Origin: an uncultured Blautia sp.
GTDB lineage: Bacteria; Bacillota; Clostridia; Lachnospirales; Lachnospiraceae
Assembly (NCBI RefSeq): GCF_947654165.1
Contig: NZ_CANTKB010000008.1
Span: forward strand, 65,876-129,875
Length of the DNA stretch: 64,000 nt
Direction of reading: 5' to 3'
Shown: positions 52,864-61,099 of the stretch, in pieces
Layout of the letters: each line of letters opens with the position of its first letter
Position numbering within the stretch: the first letter of the stretch is position 1
Notes under the pieces: model-generated
Database searches by the model: none
What the model was told of the DNA's origin: nothing
Seen by the model: the letters and a program-made list of their open reading frames with translations, nothing else
Made by a program: the position numbers and the translations under genes

Positions 52864-53007
52864 TTACTTTGTAATCCACAAGATAATCACGAATACCCAC
52901 ATTACTATTAGCGGTAGAAATGTATTGTTTTTTCTGTCAATCTGAAATACCAATGCACCAAAAGATAAAATCCATCCGATAAAACTCAATATCCAAATAA
53001 TCCTCAT
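52864..53007 (-). CDS. 47-residue membrane protein
   Basis: MRIIWILSFIGWILSFGALV, then a short polar loop and a second helix MWVFVIILWITK: two membrane segments. TGGAGG before the ATG, 1 base from recT. Could be a small phage membrane protein such as a superinfection or holin-like factor; no evidence decides. Confidence 0.65.
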   Translation of the reverse strand: MRIIWILSFIGWILSFGALVFQIDRKNNTFLPLIVMWVFVIILWITK

Positions 53008-53955
53008 TTACATTCCTCCATCTTTCATAAAATCTGGTAACGGCTTTTCATTCTTCTCTGCCGGAACAGGTTCTTTCTCCGGTGCTTTTGTCATATCTGC
53101 CACGGTCGGAGCCGGTGTCTTTTCCTCGATCTGTGACTGTTCTTCGATGAAAAATTCCTCTTTATTGGCGTTCTGGGAGATTTCGTAAGCCACATCTGCG
53201 GCAATTCTATCTTCTCCTTCAACTTCTTCCAGACGCTCAAACGCATCAATCACAGCTTCGTCCCCGTATGTATTAGTAATCATCTTGCAGAGGCGGTTAA
53301 TAACCGTTTTCTTCGCCATCTGGTCTGCAAATTTTTCGTGCGTTCCGCCCTTTTCTTTATAGCCGTATCCCTGCTGCCAAGACTGCTTAATCTGTGAGAT
53401 ATTCATAACTTCCAAAATTTTCGTTCCATCTGACATGGTAGCAACTGCGTAAGCACCTTTGATTTTGCTGTTGTCGATATTCATAATATTCTGTTCGTGC
53501 CTTACAAAGACTTTCTTTCCGTCCTCGATGGTATAGACAAAATCATCTCCATCATAGATAATTTCAGCATTAACAGATTTCAAACCATATCTTCTGGCAA
53601 TCGTGATATTTCCAAAATAGGACTTCTGGAACTGGCACTTGCCGCCATAAGCAATGAAATATCCCTGTTTTTTCTGAACGTTTAGCCCCATTGTTGCCAT
53701 ATCCATAAGGCTGTTTGCGATGCTAACCTGTGAACAACTTTCCAGTAATGGCTTGTTATTTTTGTCCACAGTTTCTTTCAATGTAAGGTATGCACCCATG
53801 AGGGCATTTGATAGGTTATAATCTGCCGGAAATGACATTCCATATTTACACTTTTCGTTCAACTGTTTGGTAAGCCCATCAATAAACGCATTGTTGATTA
53901 CCATTGCTGCCTGCTGTTCTCCCTGTTTTGCTACTGCATTTTTCGTTTCTGCCAT
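53008..53955 (-). CDS. recT: phage recombinase RecT
   Basis: 315 residues: a conserved core with LTLKETVDKNN, VSIANSLMDMATMGLNVQKK, FIAYGGKCQFQKSYFGNITI and NRLCKMITNTYGDE (about 45-240), then a disordered Glu/Pro-rich tail. RecT anneals single strands and promotes recombination; a 5'-3' exonuclease partner (RecE) is not visible here, so annealing with SSB and the SMC-like ATPase may be the local set. Confidence 0.96.
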   Translation of the reverse strand: MAETKNAVAKQGEQQAAMVINNAFIDGLTKQLNEKCKYGMSFPADYNLSNALMGAYLTLKETVDKNNKPLLESCSQVSIANSLMDMATMGLNVQKKQGYFIAYGGKCQFQKSYFGNITIARRYGLKSVNAEIIYDGDDFVYTIEDGKKVFVRHEQNIMNIDNSKIKGAYAVATMSDGTKILEVMNISQIKQSWQQGYGYKEKGGTHEKFADQMAKKTVINRLCKMITNTYGDEAVIDAFERLEEVEGEDRIAADVAYEISQNANKEEFFIEEQSQIEEKTPAPTVADMTKAPEKEPVPAEKNEKPLPDFMKDGGM

Positions 53956-53958
53956 AAT

Positions 53959-54729
53959 TTAATCCTCCTTAATTTCAATCACATTTCCGTTTCTCAATCC
54001 ATACCAAGTATTTTCTTTTATTTTTTCTCCATCTACACGAACCATCTTCGCACCTACGAAAGTCCATGTTTCCTCCTTCCAGTATTTTCCTCCGTTCGAT
54101 TCCCATTCTGCCAAGACTAAATGTGATCCAATCACTCCTCGTGCCTTAGATTCTGGCCCCCACGCAATAGCACAAGCATTTTTATGTTCTGCTTTTGCAG
54201 AACCACAGTACCCGGAGCTGGCGGCGTTTCCACAGTTACCAGAGCTGGCGGCGTTTCCATAGTCCCCAGAGCTGGCGGCGTTTCCCTTGTACCCAGAGCT
54301 GGCGGCGTTTCCATAGTCCCCAGAGCTGGCGGCGTTTCCCTTGTACCCAGAGCTGGCGGCGTTTCCATAGTCCCCAGAGCTGGACGAAGATTCTTTTTCT
54401 GCCCTATTTCGAATAATGTCAATAGATGCCTTGATAATTCCTGCGATGCTAATTTTTGCTCCAATTTTAATCTTGGAAGAACAGGTTTTATCATTCTCCG
54501 TCTTGTCAAATGCACCAGACATTTCGGCTTCGTGATATACGCTTTTAACTGGTGGATAGTATCTGAAAACATCAATCGGAAGTTCGCAAGCATGGAATCC
54601 TTCGTTACATACATTAGCATTTTCTTCCTCATATGTTTTTCCTTCTTCATATTGGAATTTGATATTTTTTGTTGGTGTGCAGGTCATATCCTGGTTAAAA
54701 CCTTTGACAGCCTTAATTGTTTCTGCCAT
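53959..54729 (-). CDS. DUF7666-like phage protein with SSG.xGNAA repeats
   Basis: 256 residues: an N-terminal domain (EGFHACELPIDVFRYYPP, about 43-60; GKTYEEE) of the phage DUF7666 type, a Ser/Gly/Ala repeat (about 115-185) with 9-residue units SSGDYGNAA/SSGYKGNAA, then a C-terminal WGPESKARGVIGSHLVLAEW domain. The repeat would form a beta-solenoid. It may bind or shield DNA or protein; function unknown. Confidence 0.75.
   Translation of the reverse strand: MAETIKAVKGFNQDMTCTPTKNIKFQYEEGKTYEEENANVCNEGFHACELPIDVFRYYPPVKSVYHEAEMSGAFDKTENDKTCSSKIKIGAKISIAGIIKASIDIIRNRAEKESSSSSGDYGNAASSGYKGNAASSGDYGNAASSGYKGNAASSGDYGNAASSGNCGNAASSGYCGSAKAEHKNACAIAWGPESKARGVIGSHLVLAEWESNGGKYWKEETWTFVGAKMVRVDGEKIKENTWYGLRNGNVIEIKED
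54212..54384 (-). repeat. 27-base tandem repeat in the DUF7666-like gene
   Basis: Six full units and one partial unit sharing a ~20-base constant half (CCAGAGCTGGCGGCGTTTCC on the plus strand). Two variable halves, CATAGTCC and CTTGTAC types, alternate, making 54-base super-units. GC-rich, unlike its surroundings. Confidence 0.9.
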
Positions 54730-54748
54730 TTAATTTTCCTCGATTTCT

Positions 54749-54988
54749 CTAATAAACTAACTCTATTGTTATGTTTGGTTTGCATCTGCTGGCTTCGTTA
54801 TCTTTAATCCCATCATAATTAACATCTTCATCAAACCCTGCTGTCACAGTTACTGTTTGAACATCGTCTTCATCATCCCTATCAAATTTTGCTTTAACAT
54901 CTGTATCAAAATCTGCTTTAACATGAAACTCTACTTCTGTATCCGCACTGAATCTTGATAATTCCTGTATCAATTCATATACTGTCAT
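54749..54988 (-). CDS. hypothetical phage protein, 79 residues
   Basis: MTVYELIQELSRFSADTEVE then a repeat-like acidic middle and ITIELVY end. The first ~25 residues resemble a common phage family (MTV.ELI..L..F..D.EVE) of unknown role. Start 54988 preferred over 55138. Confidence 0.65.
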   Translation of the reverse strand: MTVYELIQELSRFSADTEVEFHVKADFDTDVKAKFDRDDEDDVQTVTVTAGFDEDVNYDGIKDNEASRCKPNITIELVY

Positions 54989-55292
54989 TTTCTTTTCCCT
55001 CGCTTTCTTTTTCAAACTCATAAATTGAGTTATTGGTTTCCACAGTAAATGATTTTTCGGATACAATATGAATGCTCTGAATCCTTGAACACTGCAAATA
55101 ATATCCGCTGTAATCACGCCCCTTCTCATCCTTGACATAAGAGAGGATGAGAGGTGTTCCCTCTACAAGATTTTGCAAATCAACCTTAACGGTTCTTCCG
55201 ATTCGCAACGGATAGCGTCCATCCGTCCTTTTAGTTCCTCTATTACCTTTTATTCCGCTGTGGGAGATACTTTTGATTTTATAAGTCTCCAT
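54975..55292 (-). CDS. hypothetical phage protein, 105 residues
   Basis: METYKIKSISHSGIKGNRGT, RIGRTVKVDLQNLVEGTPLI: beta-rich with a YSGYYLQCSRIQSIHIV element. Overlaps neighbours by 14 bases. No family recognised. Confidence 0.65.
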   Translation of the reverse strand: METYKIKSISHSGIKGNRGTKRTDGRYPLRIGRTVKVDLQNLVEGTPLILSYVKDEKGRDYSGYYLQCSRIQSIHIVSEKSFTVETNNSIYEFEKESEGKENDSI

Positions 55293-55605
55293 TGATTTCC
55301 TCGCTTTCTTTTCTTACTGCCTTATGAAACTCTCCTATTTCAATCCATTTTAGAACAGTCCGGATAGGTGTTGATTTTATAGCTTCAATATGTTTTGACT
55401 GGTGATACCACATTACCCACTCCTGTTTCAAAAGTTCTTCCAGTGTGGTAATCGGTTCTCCCTCAATGAACTTCCTTTGTGATTCCAGATATTCTCTATG
55501 TGATTTGATGTTTTCACATTCTCCACATTTATTACTCCAACTGGGCGAATGTCTGCCGTTATGTACAAATGCTAAATCACAATATCTGCATGGGTTTTGT
55601 CTCAT
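55279..55605 (-). CDS. zinc-binding phage protein, 108 residues
   Basis: MRQNPCRYCDLAFVHNGRHS, CGECENIKSHREYLESQRKF: two CX2C pairs at about 6 and 27 and a His suggest a zinc finger; a helical second half follows. Overlaps the next gene. Confidence 0.7.
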   Translation of the reverse strand: MRQNPCRYCDLAFVHNGRHSPSWSNKCGECENIKSHREYLESQRKFIEGEPITTLEELLKQEWVMWYHQSKHIEAIKSTPIRTVLKWIEIGEFHKAVRKESEEINGDL

Positions 55606-56234
55606 TACTCCACCCCCACAACATGATAGCGCCCGTAACCACTTGTCCTGCCAGAACCGATTCCAATTCCAAAGCCAGCAAGATTGACAATATTGATAAT
55701 CTGCTCAAGTGAGTATGTATTCTCGGTAAATGAAATTTCTATTTCAGCACTCCAACCAGAAAACCTGCTCAAATGTACAAGCACTGGGCTTCCCTTTTTC
55801 GGTGACATCAGCTTTTCATCGAGAGTATAATTGGCAAATTTAATTGGAACAAGATTGCCCGTGGCAACGATATTCACGCTTGCATCGAATTTGGTCTTAT
55901 ATTTGTCAATACCATTTCTTACAACTGCATCACCAAATGACTTTTTAAGACCAAAAGCTGTAATACACGGAGCGTTTTCTTCCAATGCCTTATAAAGTCC
56001 CTCTTCCGAAAAATCTTTCGGTTTTCCATCTCTCCAATGTATAGCAGTAATCACTTCTTCCCACATATTTGCTTTTTCAAGTGTTTTTGCTTTATTCCTT
56101 CTCTGTTCTGTTAAGGTTCTTGCCGCCACATCATTCATTTTGTTTAAACACAAATCGCCATCTCCGGCAATCATTACTTTTGCGTGACTTACGTTGATTT
56201 TACTCAAATTGATGATTTCTTTTTGTTCTGCCAT
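55605..56234 (-). CDS. phage protein with RAMP-like C-terminal Gly-rich loop
   Basis: 209 residues. The body is alpha/beta with ITAIHWRDGKPKDFSEEGLY and NAPCITAFGLKKSFGDAVVR, and it ends with AGFGIGIGSGRTSGYGRYHV, a glycine-rich loop like that of Cas5/Cas6/Cas7-type RAMP proteins. I have not identified an activity. Position at the head of the RecT run suggests a role in phage DNA or RNA handling. Confidence 0.7.
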   Translation of the reverse strand: MAEQKEIINLSKINVSHAKVMIAGDGDLCLNKMNDVAARTLTEQRRNKAKTLEKANMWEEVITAIHWRDGKPKDFSEEGLYKALEENAPCITAFGLKKSFGDAVVRNGIDKYKTKFDASVNIVATGNLVPIKFANYTLDEKLMSPKKGSPVLVHLSRFSGWSAEIEISFTENTYSLEQIINIVNLAGFGIGIGSGRTSGYGRYHVVGVE

Positions 56235-56691
56235 ATTGGTTTCCTCTCTTTTTTATGTTTTGTTCTGTTTTATGCTATAGAGTCATTTAGTGTATTGTAT
56301 TGTGTTGTCTTGCGCTATTCTGTATTTTGCTCATGCGATAGGCATGAAGCAGGGCTTAATGATTTCTGAATTCTTTTAAAATTGTTTTTTGTATTGTTTT
56401 ATGCTGTTTTATGCTGATATAAACTGTTCTATTATGATTTGATTTATAATGTCTTAGGCATATATTAAGCCCTCATTCACACCTACCGCCAATCTTCGGA
56501 CGCTTTCAAAGTGACAAAAGCTGTTTTTTTATATATTTTGTTCTGTAGTGATATATCTTGTTCTGTAATGTTCTGTTCTGTTCTGTAATGTGTTGTTTTG
56601 TGGTGTTCTGTCGTGTATTGTTCTGTGCTGTATTGTTTTATTCTATGCTTGCAACCTACTGTTGCCACGCAAACACCCGGAAGTTTTATAT
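56235..56691 (-). repeat. noncoding block of ACAGAACA-type imperfect repeats
   Basis: On the minus strand the motif ACAGAACA (or CACAGAACA/GACAGAACA) recurs many times at 8-16 base spacing (dense at 56540-56640; sparser at 56258-56330 and 56380-56440). The segment has no long start-to-stop coding frame I trust. An inverted pair AGGGCTTAAT/ATTAAGCCCT lies at 56351-56360 and 56464-56473. It falls between the SMC-like ATPase gene and the RAMP-like gene. Confidence 0.7.
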
Positions 56692-58728
56692 TTACATCTC
56701 AGTAACGCTTAATTTATCGTCTGTCCGTCCAATCAAAATCAACTGCTGATCCATATCCTGCGGAATACGCCACGGGTCAATCGTGTTTGCTTCGTCAATC
56801 CAAACTGGCAAGCAAAGACCATTCATTTCCTGCAATCCTCTGCACAAATCCACTTCACAAAGTTTTTTGTCTCCACCATTCAAATTGGAATAATCTATTC
56901 CACCGCAAACCATTTTGCAAGTTTCAACCGGATTTCCCTCAATCGTGAAGTCCAAAAAGCTGAACTGGAAATGATGGAAATATGGATTGATTTTCTCTGC
57001 CAGTGCTTCGTTTTTTTCAACGGAGAATTGACTAATAACGTCAATCTGTCTCTCAATATCCGCAACAATCTGCTTCTGCTTATCAAACTCCGCTTTAAGT
57101 TCCGCTAACTTTCGCTCTTTCTGCTCTGCATCTGCATTGGCTTTCTTGATCTGTGCATCCAATTTTGAGATTTCATCCATGTACTGGTTTCTCTGCTGTC
57201 GCAATTCCATGCGTTTCTCAGAGCCGTTGTCCATAGTAGACAGGGCTAACTCTTTCTTCTTAATCTGCTTGGAAAGTTCCTGGTATTCTGTATTTCCAGA
57301 TAAATCAACATCTTTCGGCATCTTGTCCAGTTCTCCGCACAACTTTTCGATTTCAGCGGACGTATCAAGAATCTTCTTTCTAACTTCTGCAATCTTCTGT
57401 TCCGATTCTTTCTTAGCTTCCTGCGCTACTTTCAAATCATCCGCAGCCTTATTGCCAATTTCTGTGATACCATCAAGTATTTTAGAAAGTTCAGCGTCAA
57501 ACACATCTTTTGCTTTCTTCTGCTCCGCAATTCTTCTGGCTTTGCTCTGTTCAAACGTTTCCTTGAGATTAATTCTCTGTGCTTCAGGTCGAACCTGTCC
57601 GCATTCTGGGCAAATTAAGGAATCTTCATCAAACTGTTCCTCTTCAATTTCATGCAGTTTAGTTTCATCAAAAGTCTTTTGGGATGCTGCAGAATAATCA
57701 GCTCTTGCCTTTTCCAGTTCTGCTTTATGGCGTTCAATACCCATGCAAGAATGTTTTAAATCCATTTCTGCTATTTTCAAATTGTTGGAATAACCTTTGT
57801 TTTGGATATTCAGTTCTGAAATCTTCTGGTCAAGATTTGCTCTCTGCTCTCTCAATCCGGCTCCGGCATTACTAGAAATCTCATTCAGTTTTGATTTCAT
57901 GAAAATAATCTCGTAATTAGCCGCATCATAAGCTTTTGCTCCCTCATCAAGTGACTGTTCCTGCCGGTCAACCTCTGCAATCTTCTCTCTCCATTCGCCT
58001 TTTGCAAGTTCCAGATCGGAAATTTCAATCTCATTATCTGAATCTCTGGTCTGCTCATATTTCAGTTCCGTATCTTTCTGCGTCAGTTTTTTCTTCTGTT
58101 CGTTAAGCTGCTTTCTCAGTTTTTTCATGGTATCTTCCACTGAATGACCTTTTGTAAGGTCAGATACCTCTGCATACCGTGGATTGCTTACCAAAAATTC
58201 TTCCAAACTGAATCCAGATAACTTTTCCAGAACTTTTCTTGCGTCTGCTGTGGACTTTTTCAATATAGAAAGAAAAGGGTTCGGATTGCTGCACATCAAC
58301 ATGTTTTCCGGGTCTGCAAGTTTTTTCATATATTCCTCGAATTTCTTCGGAGCATATGAAAAACCATCAATTTCATAGGAAACTGTATTTCCGTCCAATA
58401 CCTCTTCTGTCTTCCCGTGTGGTTTTCTCCATTTCTGCTTTGTGATTTTTCGAATAGTAGTTTCTTTTCCGTCAATGTCCAATGTTACTTCTCTGATGAC
58501 ATCTGCTCTGTTTAAATCTTTGCTATCCGTTCCACACGGTCTGATTCCGTCCGGCTGTGTGCCGTCAACTTCTTTCCCTGTCAAAATCTCCATATAGGCA
58601 TTTTCCAAAGTGGTTTTACCTTCTTTGTTTTTGCCAGTAATCTTTGTTCTATACAAAAAATCAAACTTAACAGGTGATCGAAACTTTTTATAATTCTCTA
58701 ATAACATTGATTTCAGTTTAATTTTCAT
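56692..58728 (-). CDS. SMC/SbcC-like phage ATPase
   Basis: 678 residues: Walker A ITGKNKEGKTTLENA (about 31-45) at the N-terminus, long coiled coils (about 180-340 and 410-560) with LICPECGQVRPEA (about 375, CX2C hook-like), and a C-terminal GGDKKLCEVDL (signature) plus WIDEANTIDP (Walker B-like). Such phage SMC-like proteins process DNA ends or bridge DNA. The stop lies beyond the repeat block. Confidence 0.85.
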   Translation of the reverse strand: MKIKLKSMLLENYKKFRSPVKFDFLYRTKITGKNKEGKTTLENAYMEILTGKEVDGTQPDGIRPCGTDSKDLNRADVIREVTLDIDGKETTIRKITKQKWRKPHGKTEEVLDGNTVSYEIDGFSYAPKKFEEYMKKLADPENMLMCSNPNPFLSILKKSTADARKVLEKLSGFSLEEFLVSNPRYAEVSDLTKGHSVEDTMKKLRKQLNEQKKKLTQKDTELKYEQTRDSDNEIEISDLELAKGEWREKIAEVDRQEQSLDEGAKAYDAANYEIIFMKSKLNEISSNAGAGLREQRANLDQKISELNIQNKGYSNNLKIAEMDLKHSCMGIERHKAELEKARADYSAASQKTFDETKLHEIEEEQFDEDSLICPECGQVRPEAQRINLKETFEQSKARRIAEQKKAKDVFDAELSKILDGITEIGNKAADDLKVAQEAKKESEQKIAEVRKKILDTSAEIEKLCGELDKMPKDVDLSGNTEYQELSKQIKKKELALSTMDNGSEKRMELRQQRNQYMDEISKLDAQIKKANADAEQKERKLAELKAEFDKQKQIVADIERQIDVISQFSVEKNEALAEKINPYFHHFQFSFLDFTIEGNPVETCKMVCGGIDYSNLNGGDKKLCEVDLCRGLQEMNGLCLPVWIDEANTIDPWRIPQDMDQQLILIGRTDDKLSVTEM

Positions 58729-59230
58729 TTATCCTTTCACCTCTTCTTATTAATTCTTCTGCTATAGATGCAATATATTGACTATTCGTTGGCTTTCTTG
58801 ATTCGGATGATACTGTATACCCAAAGATATCTTCTATAACTTCAATGTCTCCATTAATCCACGAAACGTCAATTCCATGTCTGATAGCACGTTCTACCCT
58901 GCTAGGTGTTGAATTGTATTTGTTTGCAATTTTAGGATAGAAAAATTTTGTGATTCCAGTAACGCTTCTTCCGTTCTCTATGTACATAAGAATAGAGTCA
59001 ATGATGTATTTATAGCCAAGAAGATGTGTTGGATATCCTAACTGTTTTAATAAAGTGTATAATTCTCCTTTAAAGTCGAAACTGTGTTTTATTTCAGAAA
59101 CATCTGTTCTGTTCTCCACTTTTTCTTCTTCTGTATAAATAATTATTTTTTTACATGAATTTGTCTCAAGGAAAGACTGAATCATTGGCCAAACCACTTC
59201 TTCTTTGTTTTGAATATTAATTTCAATCAT
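58718..59230 (-). CDS. phage protein with a Spo0A-type DNA-binding domain
   Basis: 170 residues. Residues ~55-165 match the Spo0A C-terminal effector domain: LLGYKYIIDSILMYIENG, ITKFFYPKIANKYNSTPSRV then ERAIRHGIDVSWINGDIEVI, FGYTVSSESRKPTNSQYIAS. The recognition helix (RVERAIRH) is unchanged. The N-terminal ~50 residues are not a receiver domain, so there is no phosphoacceptor Asp. It could read or compete for 0A boxes and link lysogeny with host sporulation. It overlaps the SMC-like gene. Confidence 0.9.
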   Translation of the reverse strand: MIEINIQNKEEVVWPMIQSFLETNSCKKIIIYTEEEKVENRTDVSEIKHSFDFKGELYTLLKQLGYPTHLLGYKYIIDSILMYIENGRSVTGITKFFYPKIANKYNSTPSRVERAIRHGIDVSWINGDIEVIEDIFGYTVSSESRKPTNSQYIASIAEELIRRGERINEN

Positions 59231-59838
59231 CCTAACACCTCCAGACTTGATACGGAAATCTCATAAGCGGTTTTATTTTTCGATGTACCGTCTGGATTTT
59301 TTTTGACATAATTTCTGCTTTGCATTCTTCCTGTGATTCCTAATCTGGTACCAACTTTAGTAGAAGATGCCATCCTCGCATTTCTTCCCCAGAATATACA
59401 CGGAATATAATCCGTTTTTTTGTTAAATCTGTTTACCGCAAAAATAACGTCAGAAACTTCTCTTCCAAATGGTGTTTTTCGGTAAGCAGGCTCTTTGCAT
59501 AAATATCCATCAAGAAATATTTCGTTTGTATCTGATTTATAATCACTTTCTATAATTTTTATCTCTCTGGCAAATACATAGAGAAACTTTTTCCGATCTT
59601 GATTACCTCTGAAATCATGTGAACGGAACTCTCCTTCTACCCGTACATATTTGTTTGCATAGTCTTCTGGCTTTTGCTCCATTTTTCTATCCTGCAAAAT
59701 TACAGGAATAACATCCTCGGTTCCGCTTTCCCTGCATGAAACTATATGAGATTTATAAAATTCTTTTCCAAATACAACATGATCAAGCTCAAAACCTGCA
59801 TTGATAAAACCCGTGATTACAACTTTGTTATTTTCCAT
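59227..59838 (-). CDS. tandem OB-fold SSB-like phage protein
   Basis: 203 residues: a first OB domain (KVVITGFINAGFELDHVVFG...YVRVEGEFRSHD) and a second with FLDGYLCKEPAYRKTPFGRE, VSDVIFAVNRFNKKTDYIPC and TRLGITGRMQSRNYVK, the latter like a primase-associated or SSB OB fold. It lacks the acidic SSB tail. Overlaps neighbours by 4-11 bases. Confidence 0.8.
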   Translation of the reverse strand: MENNKVVITGFINAGFELDHVVFGKEFYKSHIVSCRESGTEDVIPVILQDRKMEQKPEDYANKYVRVEGEFRSHDFRGNQDRKKFLYVFAREIKIIESDYKSDTNEIFLDGYLCKEPAYRKTPFGREVSDVIFAVNRFNKKTDYIPCIFWGRNARMASSTKVGTRLGITGRMQSRNYVKKNPDGTSKNKTAYEISVSSLEVLG

Positions 59839-60037
59839 TTTTTATGTTCTCCTTAATTTCTTTTGTTTTTGATAAAAAATACATCCATATCGGAAATGTA
59901 AACATAATATCTGCCACCACAATCTCCAGCATATCTTTTTCTGTAAAAAACCAGAGGAGTAAAAAGGCAATTAATGAAACATTTGCACCAGCAAGCAAAG
60001 ATATTATATATAGGAAGAAACTGTCGCTATCTTTCAT
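59828..60037 (-). CDS. two-helix membrane protein, 69 residues
   Basis: MKDSDSFFLYIISLLAGANV then LIAFLLLWFF and EIVVADIMFTFPIWMYFLS, with a cytoplasmic Lys-rich end. Overlaps the flanking genes by about 10 bases. Function unknown. Confidence 0.65.
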   Translation of the reverse strand: MKDSDSFFLYIISLLAGANVSLIAFLLLWFFTEKDMLEIVVADIMFTFPIWMYFLSKTKEIKENIKNGK

Positions 60038-60191
60038 CTTTTTTTACCCCTGTTTTCATTAACAAAATAGATACCGTAAAGAAAGAAAGAAAAATAATTA
60101 AAACATCTTTCGTTTTTGATACTTTCTTCTGATTTCCAATAATTTCGCTTGCGATACTCTTTTCTACTGTTTTCCAATTATATTTGCTCAT
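60027..60191 (-). CDS. single-helix membrane protein, 54 residues
   Basis: MSKYNWKTVEKSIASEIIGN, then DVLIIFLSFFTVSILLM. ATG 60191 has AAGGAGG. The leader (60192-60336) is structured: GGTG-CTGGAA-CACC inside CCGG ends and ATCAAGAG...CTCTTGAT. Confidence 0.65.
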   Translation of the reverse strand: MSKYNWKTVEKSIASEIIGNQKKVSKTKDVLIIFLSFFTVSILLMKTGVKKDER

Positions 60192-60336
60192 AAAAATATC
60201 CTCCTTGAATTTGTCCTTGCCAAAATCAAGAGGATTTGATATACTTAACTCTTGATAGTGGTAAGTGTGCTTTACTGCTATCGGCTCCGGTTGGTGTTCC
60301 AGCACCTCCGGGGCATTTTCTATTATTCCTGGAATA
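60192..60336 (-). promoter_or_regulatory. structured leader of the small membrane gene
   Basis: Two stems, GGTG-CTGGAA-CACC within CCGG...CCGG and ATCAAGAG...CTCTTGAT, lie directly before the ribosome site, plus a 12-residue frame MPRRCWNTNRSR. A regulatory role is inferred only from structure. Confidence 0.4.
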
Positions 60337-60600
60337 CTATTCTGAACTTTTCCCGTTTATTGCTCCGTCTAAATAAGCCGGAAGTTTATAATTCAGAATT
60401 GCCATAATTACTGGATTGAAGTACACTTGATTGATAGACTCCAAATTATACTCATTTGCTTCTCTCAAAGCCTGTTTATGAATGTCTTCGTAGATTCTTT
60501 CCTCTTCATCAGTCCGATTAATTTCTTCAACCTTTCTTTTTATGGCTTCTGTAATTTCGCAAAGTTGCTTTATGGTGATTCTTTCTTCAATTCCTATCAT
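60337..60600 (-). CDS. hypothetical phage protein, 87 residues
   Basis: MIGIEERITIKQLCEITEAI, a highly charged helical protein (RTDEEERIYEDIHKQALREA) with a hydrophobic end. ATG 60600 has AAAGGAG. No family recognised. Confidence 0.6.
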   Translation of the reverse strand: MIGIEERITIKQLCEITEAIKRKVEEINRTDEEERIYEDIHKQALREANEYNLESINQVYFNPVIMAILNYKLPAYLDGAINGKSSE

Positions 60601-60613
60601 ATTTACACTCCTT

Positions 60614-60757
60614 TTATCTTCCAAGACTCATCTGAGAATTTGCATTTATAACCTGTTCTTCCAGAACATGACAAATGCAGATAATTGCCCAAATAATTAG
60701 CCCTATTCCAAAAAAGAATGAACTGCAACCTATTCCACGATTGTTATTTCTCCACAT
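60614..60757 (-). CDS. 47-residue membrane protein
   Basis: MWRNNNRGIGCSSFFFGIGL, IIWAIICICHVLEEQ: one membrane helix with several Cys. GAAAGGAG before the ATG. Its place between cro and the early genes suits a superinfection-exclusion role, which is a guess. Confidence 0.6.
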   Translation of the reverse strand: MWRNNNRGIGCSSFFFGIGLIIWAIICICHVLEEQVINANSQMSLGR

Positions 60758-60796
60758 GCTATCTCCTTTCCGTTATGTATAAGTCATTTGATTTAA

Positions 60797-60815
60797 AATC
60801 CTATATTTTAGGATT
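60797..60815. promoter_or_regulatory. CI/Cro operator at the end of cro
   Basis: AATCCTATATTTTAGGATT, a perfect 7-bp dyad over a 5-base centre, at the 3' end of cro. It is identical to the operator at 61058-61076. Confidence 0.75.
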
Positions 60816-61023
60816 CTCTTTGTACAAAAATAAAGTCCATAGGAATACCGGACAACTTACTTATTTTACGCAATTCACTCAAGTCAGGTTCCGTCTTTCC
60901 AGATTCCCAATTTGTAACAGTAGCAAGAGAAACACCGATTTTATCGGCAAAATCTCTTTGATTCAGACCTGCATTCACTCTACACGCCGCTATGCAAATT
61001 CTAGGAATATCATTAATTATCAT
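60808..61023 (-). CDS. cro: Cro-like XRE repressor
   Basis: 71 residues, MIINDIPRICIAACRVNAGL then NQRDFADKIGVSLATVTNWE, a single XRE HTH ending SGIPMDFIFVQ. It is first gene of the leftward lytic transcript, transcribed away from the CI-like repressor, and its own promoter is overlapped by the main operator. Confidence 0.85.
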   Translation of the reverse strand: MIINDIPRICIAACRVNAGLNQRDFADKIGVSLATVTNWESGKTEPDLSELRKISKLSGIPMDFIFVQRES

Positions 61024-61052
61024 TACCTCACTCCTTTCTTAACTCTGATGAC

Positions 61053-61082
61053 AGTATAATCCTATATTTTAGGATTGTCAAT
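61053..61082 (-). promoter_or_regulatory. early lytic promoter P-cro with embedded operator
   Basis: TTGACA (61076-61081 on the minus strand) and TATACT (61053-61058) flank a 17-base spacer that is almost exactly the operator AATCCTATATTTTAGGATT (61058-61076). Repressor binding would occlude the polymerase. Confidence 0.8.
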
Positions 61083-61099
61083 AGATTTATTTAATTTTT

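Noticed and set aside
54184..54807. 207-codon plus-strand frame with RAGGVS repeats
   Set aside because: It is the antisense reading of the 27-base repeat in the DUF7666-like gene; no ribosome site, and it breaks with the repeat.
56483..56668. 61-codon minus-strand frame full of TEQ/TEH
   Set aside because: Low-complexity reading of the ACAGAACA repeats; no convincing ribosome site, and the repeats continue outside it.
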